Shown here: one piece after another, positions 1-12,767 of the stretch
Numbering within the stretch: the first letter of the stretch is position 1
Layout of the letters: every line of letters starts with the position of its first letter
Assembly (NCBI GenBank): GCA_948099385.1
Contig: CANUEZ040000020.1
Span: forward strand, 8,464,501-8,528,500
DNA: 64,000 nt
Origin: Fasciola hepatica
Lineage: Eukaryota > Platyhelminthes > Trematoda > Plagiorchiida > Fasciolidae
Reading direction: 5' to 3'
The notes under the pieces: generated by a model
What the model was told of the DNA's origin: nothing
The model's input: the letters and a program-made list of their open reading frames with translations, nothing else
The model's database searches: none
Program-made: the position numbers and the translations under genes

Positions 1-1176
1 CTTATGCAAAAGTGAGGCTAATGTACAGAGTAGACCAGTCGGGAACGAACACAAACGTATATTGGTGTGTTTTGTACCGTCCCACTAACCTTAATAAGAA
101 CTCAGTTCTGTCTCAAAATCATTTCCGGTTTATTGGTACAGAATACATTGTTAATATAAGCTATGCTCTCGTCATAACCAAAACCGTGCTCAAAAGCCTA
201 TTGGCCTACTGATAAACCTAAAAGGCCCGTCTGACTGATTTATCTGGCCGCGCCCGGATTCGTTGGTTCGGTTCTGGTTGAATGTTAACCGCTGACTGAT
301 ACAATGATCGTCTCACTGGCTCTGATCTTGTCGGTGATTCTGGTCTGCCGATCACGTGTTATCTGCTTCATTGAACCAGGCCGTCTATTAGCAACGTGCT
401 GGACGCATTCCCTCGCAGTGTGTAAGCTAACTAGGGTGAAGTCGAGACTAGCAACTCTTTTTGAAGCTTATCATTTTCATAAAAATAATATCTTCACTGT
501 AATCTCAGAATCACGTTTGGATAAACCGGTGAGGTTCTCCAACGGAATGTTAAGGGACAGTGACTTTATTTAGCGATGAGCCATATCCGCTGCATCACGG
601 ACTGCCGTTAACGGACTTATGTAATGTTTTACGCTGAAGAACGATTGCCAAGAAAGAGACCTCCTTCGTCCTCGAGCACCGCCAATCCCCCGCAATCATT
701 TTTTTTAGTTTGCACAGCACTAACCTTATTCGTTTTCTGTCACCAAATTGACGGGCTTTCCTCTGTACATCACTGATGTTTTAGTCCAGAACACGTCGGT
801 TTAAAAGGTTGTTAATTTGAAACCATGCATTCGGACAGTGACAAAATCACTCATTTGCATCAACAATATCCAGTGCATTTTCAGCTAGTTTCTATGTGGT
901 CGAATGATGCCTTGCTTCACCTCATTGTGTTCAGACCGTGTGACGTAATCGCGTTCATTGTCGCTCCGTGGTCCATAACTGTTTTTCAGTAGTGAACAAC
1001 TTGTTACTTTTGATGAGTAGTATATCCACCTAACGCTGGGAATAATTCCCCGTAGCATGCTGTTGCTCTGACGTAGTCAAGTCTTTCTCGAGCCGCTCAG
1101 TAGAGATATTTGTGGGCCACGTTTTGTTAAGTCTTCAAATGTGTTCCATATTTGACGGTTTTCTGTGATCTTGTAG
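1..1176 (+). other. TBL3 upstream intron, nothing recognised
   Basis: No WD40-like coding sequence, RNA gene or known repeat could be seen. It is taken as intron because 1177 is preceded by a splice acceptor and the exon opens in mid-codon. A small divergent upstream exon cannot be excluded. Confidence 0.5.
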
Positions 1177-1414
1177 GGCTACACGTTACGTTATCTCATC
1201 CTCCGAAGATTGCGTACTGAAGGTCTGGTCTGTTCACCTAGACAATGTTTCTGACAATGCAGTCGAAACAAAAGCTGGTTCTGAGCTCACAGCTACCGCA
1301 CTGCTTACTGAATGGTACGTCGTTCACGCAGCACACCAGGGCAGCGTCAACGCCATAGACGTGTCCGTGAACAACCAGTTAGTTGCGACGGCTTCCCGAG
1401 ATAAGACGATCAAG
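1177..1414 (+). CDS. TBL3: TBL3 exon a (first exon in window)
   Basis: Follows acceptor TTGTAG and ends at AAG before gtaagc. One leading base completes a codon from an upstream exon. It codes for residues 1-79 of the partial protein, with the WD strands YVISSSEDCVLKVWSV and NQLVATASRDKTIK. These align with the human TBL3 stretches FLVTGSQDCTVKLW and LLATGSQDRTAKLW. Confidence 0.92.
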
Positions 1415-4400
1415 GTAAGCGGTACCGTTTTTCCGGATTTTCAATGTTTTACCTTTAAGTCTAGGCTTCTTGTTATTCGACCGATGTGACTAACGAACTT
1501 TCTGCTGTGTAATTAGTAGTACATTCGATTTGCATGATATTTTGTCATGCATCATCAACATTGTGCGGGCAATGAATTGTTCCCCAGTGACGTAGGGTCA
1601 TTGTATCGTGCAGTATGTATGTTCACCAAACTGCTGAGAGACAGCCCGGATAGTCTGGTGGTAAGGTGTTCGAATCACATTCGTTCATTCCGGTTTCCAA
1701 GTTCATGGGAGAATGGTAGATGTGCGCTGCTTTTGAAGGATGAAATAGCTGTACAGTGCCTCTATCATCTACCATTCGTTCCAACGAACGTTGCCCCAAA
1801 AATATTTTGCATGCCACCATTGCCCTATTTCTGAGTTATTCATCCCTAGCACAAAATTTCAGTCCAATTCAGTGAATGTGTACCAAAATTCTATGTGCAT
1901 GAGTTCGTCGATCAAGTTCTAGTTTCGGCTCAATCAGATTCCCACTTTGATCCACACTTTTGTGCGTGTAGTGACTTTATTCGATTGATCATTCACTCAG
2001 TTTTTCCGTGTATATCTTTGCAGATTTGGAAATTCAGCAAAAATCGTCTGGATTGTACGGGAGTGTTGAAAGGTCATCGTCGTGGCGTCTGGTCCGTTTA
2101 TTTCTCCACGCGGGAAAAAGTAATATTTTCTCTCAAACTATTAGCTACATTTTTTGGCCACTATGTATCCTACCAACATCAACGTCGTGCGAAAAATTCA
2201 CACTCCTACAAACTGTTTGGTACCTCCCATTGTGTGCCACGTTAAGTTCGTTTGCCTCCCGTGAAAGGTTTTTAGGTTAAAATGGATTGAACTTCAAGTG
2301 TCGCGCGGTTAATAGCGTGCTTCTTTACGACTGTGACGTTCCCCGTGCTTCTAGTACCGAGTCTGATGTAGATAACCGGTAACCTTGTACAAATTGCGAC
2401 AATTTTAACTGCTATCTTTTTACAAAGGTCATTCTGGAAAGCATACGAAACAGCATAGTAACAACAAAATGAAATCGGGCGATAGTATTGGGTCGCACGA
2501 ATAGTTCACATTCGTTTTCACTGCCCATCTCAGCAACTGGTACTGTCGTTCGGCATCTGCCCTCTTCGATTCAGCGATGGACTCAGATAGACCACATTGC
2601 AGTTAGCTACAGATGGCGGAGCTGCATACAAGACTGCCGGTCGTACTGGAGCACTCCCCTTGGCTCCGACCACGGATTAGTATGCACTAAGTTGTCCATG
2701 TGCTTCGGTGGGCGTGCCAAACGTACGATGCGATAGCGGTTAGACTGAGATAAGCTGTCTGATCGGTCTTGGCTCTCAACTTTTCGAAACGTCCTAGCTG
2801 AAAAGCTAGAACCAACGCCACCAGATAACATCAACCAGCATTGGTCGCTTATTAAGAATGCTTTGTATTGTGTTGGCATAGTGAGTTGTGGCCTGACTCT
2901 TCGTGTCGTTACACCCTGGATTTCTGCTAAGTCTCTACACCTTTTTGATGCACGCCAGTCCATCCCGGCCGGTAGCGAGCATAATGAAGTACAGCTCACA
3001 ACGAGACGTGAACTAACCGCAAGTCCGCGTAGGGATCGCGAAATCTGGTGGTCTCAAAGAGCATCAGAATTGAAACATACTTCCGTTATGGGAAATTCCA
3101 GCAAACTGTTTCATCTCATCCGAACCACTGGTAGGAAGATACTGGGTAGGAGAAAAACAATCTGCGCAGCTTACAGTTCTCCAACTCTCAATGAAAAACG
3201 GCGTCTTGCACACTGGGCGGAACACTTTAAAACACAGTTTAGCTGGCCTCCAGTATCAGCCTCTTCCACAACTGTTCTGGCACACGTCCCGTGGTCTGTT
3301 TCGACAGACCTACCTTCTGAGTCAAAGATCCGCATGGAAATCCAAGCCCTGGGACGTAACAAAGCGCCGGGCTCTGATGGCTATTCTCCAGCTTTATCTA
3401 ACGATGATGGAATAGAACCTGTTGGAGAGCTTTAGCTTTTGTTTTTTAGGTTTGACACTCCGAGAAAGTTCCCTTCTTGTGGAGGAATCAGTCGTTGCCT
3501 TTACCTTTAGGAGGGGCTCGCGCAGTGAATGTGACAACCATAGGGGTATAAGTATAATCCCGATAGCGTCTAAGCTGGTTGTGTTTGTCATTCTTCGAGA
3601 GAAACAGGCTGGGTTTCGGACCGGTCGTGGACGCATCGATCGAATAGTCATTGTATAGTACTGTATCTAAACATCCGCGCGACCTTCAGCTTCGTCGATA
3701 GGTCTGCACTGTGGTACTGTTTGTTGGGGAACCATGTGCCCGAGAAGTATTTGTCTGTCCCCAAAGAGTTGTATCGTCATACCTCAGGTGGGTTTAGGAC
3801 TTATGGCCAGCTTTCGTCACCCCTTGACGTTTCCATAGGATAATACGTTTTGGTCTCTCGTGAACCCTCGCACTCAGTCTTAGCTTGTGATTCTCAATCG
3901 TTCCAGGCCAGTACGAACAATGGGAAGGTAAAACCCGACTCGCCAATAATGTGTGGTTAATTGAAATTACTGTGCTGTATATAAGGCGAAAATCGAATAT
4001 TCTCGAACTTGGGCGTCCAGTCAGATTCAAGCCCTGTGGGGCCGAATAAGTTGATAACAATGTTTTGCCGGATTGACTATTGATCCGTTGACCTTATTTG
4101 CGTCGGACTGTAAATAAATGCTCAGTTAGCAAAAACGGTTACGTCATGGGTCTTCCGATAATCTATTGATTATTGATTGTTCAATCCGGCCTGACACGCT
4201 CGAGTTGATTAATGGCTTGTCTAGAAAGAAGTTTTCTTCTTCTGTTTTAACATCCTAACATCGGAGTACTTCAAGGCTGCCTTTTATCCCCGTTTCTTTA
4301 TGGTGGAAACTGTTCTGCCGCACGTGTTCTCTGGTCCTCCAACCGGTGGGGTTGAACTCTTCCCAGGGAACAGAATTTTGACTTGGAATGTCCCAGTGAT

Positions 4401-7400
4401 ATCGTCTACTGAGTAATGATTTACAAGCAATGCAGCATTCTCTTAACTGCTTGGCGACCACGTTATCCCTACATTGTATGCAGTTTGTTCCTTCCAAGTG
4501 CAAAGTTCTTTGCAATGTTGGCAGGAGCTTGTGCCTGCAGTCAACCTTTTTGTTGACCAACTTTTTCATTGCACACGAAGTAAACAATAGTGAAAGAGGT
4601 GAATCCCTTAGTTCGAAAACGTACTGTAATCGGAGTCCGTAGTGAAGATTATCATCAAACCCGTTTGTCGATTCCGCTTTCGAAAAGAGATAGAATGTTG
4701 GTGGATAGAGAGACAGAGGGGACAGGTTCCACAACTTAACGGTGCGGAATCAAAATGAAGATTGAAAGATCGAGGTTCGAGATCTCGCGACAGAAACCTG
4801 ATAATGGTGACCAGCTGCCTGTGCTCGGGGTTGGCGTTTACGAGTACAGGGAATAAGAGCAGCCGAGGCAGGGTCGGCGGAAGAAAACCCGGGGTAATAG
4901 CGGTAGCATAGGGACAACGGTGCAACTGCCCGGTGTGAGGGTGTGGTGACACATGGTCAACAATTGGCGATGTCCCATTGTCAATCAGCATGTCAGCGCC
5001 TGTTGAGAATCTAGATCAGTAGTTGTGCCAGCGGATGCGCAAGCGACAAGGTAACGGATCGATGAGACGCGAACGGATTCTCTTCAAGTGGTAGCTGATC
5101 GTGTTACCAGCCAAACAATCAGAAGATAGACTACATGATGCGAGTGTGAACCAGTTGGTTTGTGTCGGCGGTTAGTGACAGTGGTTGTTTTGCTCCTATA
5201 TAGGCAACGTGTTCTATGTTAATAGACAGATGATTCGTGGGCGGAGTAGGCCTCTCACTGGGGTTAGTGGGACGGTTTAAAACACCCGACGATGATCAAG
5301 CGGCATTAAAACTGAGTCGTTTACCAGTTGAATGGTTTATATTAGACCCGGTCGAGAAGAAATGAAGGAGACTAACCTTCACCCCACACGTGGCAGCAGT
5401 ATTCAAATGTGGGACGAGTTCGAGCTTTGTACACTAGGAGGAGGTGAAATAGTTTTAAGAAACGTCTGACACGGAACGGAAAACCGTGCGCAGCACGAGA
5501 AACAAGCGAACATACGTGTGAGAACCAAGATACAGAGGAGATAATCGAAAGATCCTGGGAAGGCATCGAGTTGGAGGAACGAAGAAGAACCGAATTAAAA
5601 TTTGATAGAGCAGAAAAGGAATGCTGTTTGAGAGAAACTGAGAGAAGAGATGTTCGAGACGCATTAAAGAGGAAATGATTTTGAGGGTCCCAAGCGGAGA
5701 TCCATTTAAGGTCCGATGTTACAGGGGCACAACTGTCGCGGTCGACGTTGGCGGTGGCACGGTGAGAGGTGAAATACGAAAAAGAGTAGCGAAGAGTGGC
5801 GTCATCGGCAAAAGAATGGATGGGGTTGGAACTGGTGGATAAGAGATCATTAATGAAAAGCAGAAAGAAGGTGGGTGAAAATACAGAACCTTGTGCAACA
5901 CCAGCATTCACAGAGAAAGGCTGTGATCGTGCCCCATCCACTCAAATGGAGATGGTCCGGTTGCTGAGAAAACTCAACGTTCACAAGACAAGGGCTGGAA
6001 GAAACCCATAAGTGGGCAACTTAGACAGTGAACAATTGTGCCAGACACGGTTGAAAGTCTTCGGTATGTCTGTTGAGATCAGGTGTGCTTCTCCGTGGTT
6101 ATGGAGTGCCGCTGACCAGTAGTGTGAGACCGTAGCTACTAGATCACCCGTGGAACGACGAGGTGGGACCCCTTATTGACGATTGCTTAGAGGTCCTTCA
6201 CATTCGAGGGACGGTCGCAACTGGTCGGAAATCACGGTTTCTGTGACTTTCGAAATGACTGAAGTTAGGGAAATAGAACGGTATTTGTTCGGATCGGAGG
6301 AGTTGCCATGTTTGTGAATAGGAGAAATTACGGCTTTTTTCCATGGGGCGGGAAACGTACCTGATTGGAGAAAAAAGCAAACAAAACGACGTAAAATTGG
6401 TGCTAACTCTTTGGCACACATTCAAGGCGACGGGTGGAATACCGTCCGGATCAACTGGTTTATTTTGGTCGAATGATTGTAAGGTCTGGTGGACCTTTCT
6501 GGTTGTGATAAAAGGAATAAAAGGGTGGCTAGTAAGAGTGGTTGGAGGTGGAAGAATAGAAGATTTGGGCAAAGTGGAATTAGAGACATACCAGGATGCA
6601 GAAGGCTCGGATTTCTCATGGGGCTCACAGACTAGAGAGCCAGAGGCGTTAGAGGTGGTGGGAAACCGGAGGGACAAAAATTACGGGAAATGGCTTTGGG
6701 TAGAGACCAAAATGATTGGCTTTGTAGCGGATGAGATGATCCTTGGGTTTCTGAACGGAAAGCAGGCATTTATTCCTGGTCTGCACGAAGAGACTACGAG
6801 ATTGGGGGTAGGGTGGGATATCGGATCGGCACTACCGTCCGAATGCCAAGTTCTTCAAGCGCACAGCGCAACTGCCAGTGTGAGTAAGCCACTCAGGTGA
6901 TGTCTTGCCGGGTTTGGAAAAGCGTGTAACGAAAAGAAGCATGCCTTGGAGAACAGTCTCAGTAAATTTTGACACGGGAAGAAACATCCGAGGTGAAGTA
7001 ACAGTCACTCCAGAGATAGGAGGCCAGGAAATCACAAAAACCATCCCAGTTGGTTGAATCGTAACGCCAAAAGGTGTGTCTGGAGTTGCACCAAAGAACT
7101 GGTCGAGAAAAGGTGGTGGAGAAGGAGATAAGACAAGAGTCTGAAGAGCCAAGTGGAGAAACGGAAGTAGTGCCGGAGAATAAGGAGGGAAAGGAAGTGA
7201 GAAGAAGATCGAGAGTACGTGTGCGATCGCCAGCCCGATCAGTAATGCATGTGGAGAAGTCAACTTAGAATGTTGACCAAAGTAGAAGCTTCGGTTTCGC
7301 GTCCCACAGCTGTAGTGTCAGGCGAGTGTAAAAGCCAGTTCTTATTGTGGGCATTAAAGATACCAAGAATGGGAACTTGGCGATTGGGGTCTGATACGAA

Positions 7401-9188
7401 CAAGTGCTCAATGCCAGGAGACAATTAAAAAAATTGAGCGATCGCCACTGTTGGGAGAGCGATAAACGGTAAAGAAGTAATGGTTAGAAGAAGGAAACCG
7501 GAGCTTCTTCCTCGTCAGCTGAAACTCATGGTTGGCAACTGACCGGTAGATGTGGGCACAGACGCCAGCTTCAAACGAAAGTGAGGAATGGAAAAAGTAG
7601 TTCGTAAACTGGAGATGAATAGTATCCGACGTGAGCGAGATTTGCGTCTTAGTCAAGAATAAGGCAGGGGAGAAGAAGATTGAAGAAAATAATGCACAGA
7701 TCAGTTTTCCGATTCAAACCGCCAATTCTGATGAGAGCTAGAGGTTTTCCTTGTTATGGATGCTGAGTAAACATGAGCGATGATTTTCTATGAATTATGA
7801 ATTTCATGAGTTTTTTGTGAAACCGGCAGCCTAACGCTGGAACTTGGAGTGGTTAACCACACGAGGCTCCAACAGGAAAGACGGTGTTACTACCCCGGGT
7901 GACGGCAGGACCGTCTACCACTTGAAAACTTGAAGTACCCTGGAAGCTTGATAACAGACGGAAGTGGTGTTGGGATGAAGATCACGTCACGAATCGCGGA
8001 AGCCATGGCAGCTTTCGTAAATCTGCGACCACTATGGCATCGCCGTAACATCCGACTTTCCCTCAAGGTAAAGTGTACAGTGTCACTGTTCCTAGCGCTC
8101 TTCTCTACGGTTGTGAGACCTGGCCAATCCGCGTTGAGAATACTCATTAGCTTTCCGTATTCGACCTTCGATGTCCCCGAAGCAATGCTCGTGTCTGGTG
8201 GGAACATCGGGGGAGCAATGACGACGTTCGTCGTCGTGTTTGGTGCTAATAGTAGTTCTCTGACCGAGATAATCGCTCTAAACCACCTCCGATGGCTCGG
8301 GCATGTTTTGCGTATGCCTGTCCATCGCTTAACATTTCGCGCTGTTTTTGCGCGTGCTCGGCAAGAATGAAAGAAACGACGCGGCGGTCGAGTTATGACT
8401 TGGCGCAAGGACATGAAGAAGTTAGCTTCGGCTTTCGCTTCGGTTGGGGCTCAAGAGATGAGGATTGCCGTTGTTTGGAGACGCTGAGAGACATGGCTCG
8501 GAACTGAATTCAGTAGTGCGAATGTTTTACGGCCTGTCTGTTGATCTCTCGTTCCCCATAAACAATGGAGATGCAGACAAAAATTTTTACAGGGGTTGGG
8601 CGGAATTATTAGGAAAAATTGTGCTTGTACTTGTTATCATCTTTATGTTGACCGCAATTTCTTCCTACTTTGCAATTTTTTTCAGTGTGTTTGCTTTGGC
8701 ATATATATATATACAGACAGAATTTGTAAACCATGACGTCATTGATACCTCGATCCTGAGTATGCTATCGGATTTTTTTGTTTTAATTCACGTTGGTTGC
8801 TTTCATTCTGGCTACTAACAGTTGTTCCAGTAGTAAAAACTGGAATTCGACCGGTACGAAGAGAACATGAAATTATTGGAAAGACTACTGCAAAATTGGC
8901 ATTTCGCATAGCTATTGGAGATCGATACACCTTTGAGATGATTCTTAGATCTTTGCAATGAGGCATTCAATGATGAACTCTATGAACACGGTAGATCGTT
9001 CGGGGCAGTGAGCCGGATGACAACGACGCTGTTTGCCTGCAGCGGTGCTGAACGAAGAAACGTCACAAAAAGCCAGATTGTCGTGTGTTTATTGTTCTCT
9101 CAGAATCGTCACTTTTAGCCAGTTGACCGGTAGTAGTCCAATGGTTTGTTAAGTTAAATCGAATGCGCATGCTGCTATCACATTCATT

Positions 9189-9264
<76 letters not shown>

Positions 9265-10958
9265 CATCTCTGATCATTGATTGGGTAGATTCGGTGGTTC
9301 TTCCCTGTACGACCCAGTTCACTAGCCACGTTCTGGGGAGCACCCTCACTCATCTTCATTCCACTAATCATCGCGAGCTAAGTTGAAGAAGTGTATCAGC
9401 AGGTAGGTGCACCACATGCCGAATCAGTATTACCCGTTCTTATTGAGTGATTGGGCTCATGTTGCATATTTAGTTGCTGTTAAGCGCACTTTTCTATTTG
9501 TTTCGAACAGTTCTACGAACTTCGTATAAGGCGATATGCGTCATGCATATCCTTGCAAGATCAGGCTTATGAAAGGTGCGGCATAGGACTAATTCGGTTC
9601 TGACGTCATACGTAACTAAATGGAGATAACACCAAAATCACAAAGGTTGAAAGAAAAACAATTCACTCTGTACGTTGACATCTCATTCCATATGAGATTT
9701 CCAGGTAAAATTCGTAGACCTAAATAACAAAAATATCAGTTCGATCATTCATACTTCTTACATATAAGGGTTACTGCTGAACCACTCCACGCCTTGAAAC
9801 CGCAAAACTTGTAGAGCGTTTCAGCCCTGTTATATGCCTTCAAAAATATTCTTTGTGTCATGTTTTATTATTTATATTTTCGTGGTATCTGTTTTATCTC
9901 TTGGTACCTGCTGTCGTCTGGCTGAGTCAAAAGACGTTTATAACAGGAGATCAACACTAATCGTGGTTTTACAGGTTTGTCTGTGTCGGTACTTGATGAT
10001 ATAGGAATATGTGATTGCTGTGCCCTGCAGCTGGCTTAGTTCTCTAAAATTACAGCGTGGGAATAACCGCCAGGATTAATCGAAGTGTAATCTTTGTACA
10101 AATTCATGAGTTTTTCCAGTGAAAATGTGACTTATTTCATGCACATGGTGATCAGTATATCAATGTATGGTTCGAATCTGTTGATGCAGACCAAAATGAG
10201 CAATAATCGATCGTTGACTTTGATAACAGGTGTCAACGCGTTCCACCCAATAAAACCGCATGAATGGTATCGGCAACGCCGTTTGATACCACATCTGTTT
10301 TTGTTTTTGATCAATAGAGTGAATGCTTTGAAGTTACGATGTGACACGTCTGTTAGCCCTCGTGTCCGATACATTTCGCTACCACTTGGATTACAGAAGT
10401 ACACAAATGTACAAATATCAGAAACCACAATGACGACATGGGCATTTCGTACAATTGTTTGTCCATTTCGAAGAATTTCGTGACAGACAGAATTTGTAAA
10501 CCATGACGTCATTGATACCTCGATCCTGAGTATGCTATCGGATTTTTTTGTTTTAATTCACGTTGGTTGCTTTCATTCTGGCTACTAACAGTTGTTCCAG
10601 TAGTAAAAACTGGAATTCGACCGGTACGAAGAGAACATGAAATTATTGGAAAGACTACTGCAAAATTGGCATTTCGCATAGCTATTGGAGATCGATACAC
10701 CTTTGAGATGATTCTTAGATCTTTGCAATGAGGCATTCAATGATGAACTCTATGAACACGGTAGATCGTTCGGGGCAGTGAGCCGGATGACAACGACGCT
10801 GTTTGCCTGCAGCGGTGCTGAACGAAGAAACGTCACAAAAAGCCAGATTGTCGTGTGTTTATTGTTCTCTCAGAATCGTCACTTTTAGCCAGTTGACCGG
10901 TAGTAGTCCAATGGTTTGTTAAGTTAAATCGAATGCGCATGCTGCTATCACATTCATT

Positions 10959-11022
<64 letters not shown>

Positions 11023-12717
11023 GCATCTCTGATCATTGATTGGGTAGATTCGGTGGTTCTTCCCTGTACGACCCAGTTCACTAGCCACGTTCTGGGGAGC
11101 ACCCTCACTCATCTTCATTCCACTAATCATCGCGAGCTAAGTTGAAGAAGTGTATCAGCAGGTAGGTGCACCACATGCCGAATCAGTATTACCCGTTCTT
11201 ATTGAGTGATTGGGCTCATGTTGCATATTTAGTTGCTGTTAAGCGCACTTTTCTATTTGTTTCGAACAGTTCTACGAACTTCGTATAAGGCGATATGCGT
11301 CATGCATATCCTTGCAAGATCAGGCTTATGAAAGGTGCGGCATAGGACTAATTCGGTTCTGACGTCATACGTAACTAAATGGAGATAACACCAAAATCAC
11401 AAAGGTTGAAAGAAAAACAATTCACTCTGTACGTTGACATCTCATTCCATATGAGATTTCCAGGTAAAATTCGTAGACCTAAATAACAAAAATATCAGTT
11501 CGATCATTCATACTTCTTACATATAAGGGTTACTGCTGAACCACTCCACGCCTTGAAACCGCAAAACTTGTAGAGCGTTTCAGCCCTGTTATATGCCTTC
11601 AAAAATATTCTTTGTGTCATGTTTTATTATTTATATTTTCGTGGTATCTGTTTTATCTCTTGGTACCTGCTGTCGTCTGGCTGAGTCAAAAGACGTTTAT
11701 AACAGGAGATCAACACTAATCGTGGTTTTACAGGTTTGTCTGTGTCGGTACTTGATGATATAGGAATATGTGATTGCTGTGCCCTGCAGCTGGCTTAGTT
11801 CTCTAAAATTACAGCGTGGGAATAACCGCCAGGATTAATCGAAGTGTAATCTTTGTACAAATTCATGAGTTTTTCCAGTGAAAATGTGACTTATTTCATG
11901 CACATGGTGATCAGTATATCAATGTATGGTTCGAATCTGTTGATGCAGACCAAAATGAGCAATAATCGATCGTTGACTTTGATAACAGGTGTCAACGCGT
12001 TCCACCCAATAAAACCGCATGAATGGTATCGGCAACGCCGTTTGATACCACATCTGTTTTTGTTTTTGATCAATAGAGTGAATGCTTTGAAGTTACGATG
12101 TGACACGTCTGTTAGCCCTCGTGTCCGATACATTTCGCTACCACTTGGATTACAGAAGTACACAAATGTACAAATATCAGAAACCACAATGACGACATGG
12201 GCATTTCGTACAATTGTTTGTCCATTTCGAAGAATTTCGTGACAGACAGAATTTGTAAACCATGACGTCATTGATACCTCGATCCTGAGTATGCTATCGG
12301 ATTTTTTTGTTTTAATTCACGTTGGTTGCTTTCATTCTGGCTACTAACAGTTGTTCCAGTAGTAAAAACTGGAATTCGACCGGTACGAAGAGAACATGAA
12401 ATTATTGGAAAGACTACTGCAAAATTGGCATTTCGCATAGCTATTGGAGATCGATACACCTTTGAGATGATTCTTAGATCTTTGCAATGAGGCATTCAAT
12501 GATGAACTCTATGAACACGGTAGATCGTTCGGGGCAGTGAGCCGGATGACAACGACGCTGTTTGCCTGCAGCGGTGCTGAACGAAGAAACGTCACAAAAA
12601 GCCAGATTGTCGTGTGTTTATTGTTCTCTCAGAATCGTCACTTTTAGCCAGTTGACCGGTAGTAGTCCAATGGTTTGTTAAGTTAAATCGAATGCGCATG
12701 CTGCTATCACATTCATT

Positions 12718-12767
<50 letters not shown>

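Noticed and set aside
9063..9371. ORFs with long (Ile-Tyr) runs at 9063-9371, 10833-11145, 31783-32136 and 45993-46355
   Set aside because: These are translations of (AT)n microsatellites; only the short flanks have meaning.
10094..10512. Identical 129- and 126-codon ORFs on opposite strands of the tandem unit (also at 11853-12271) as protein genes
   Set aside because: They are identical only because the DNA was duplicated. Neither shows a known domain or codon structure, and they lie antisense to each other.
8713..12764. CRISPR-like or satellite array
   Set aside because: The repeats are 1.7 kb, only 2.3 copies exist, and the genome is animal; this is a tandem duplication.
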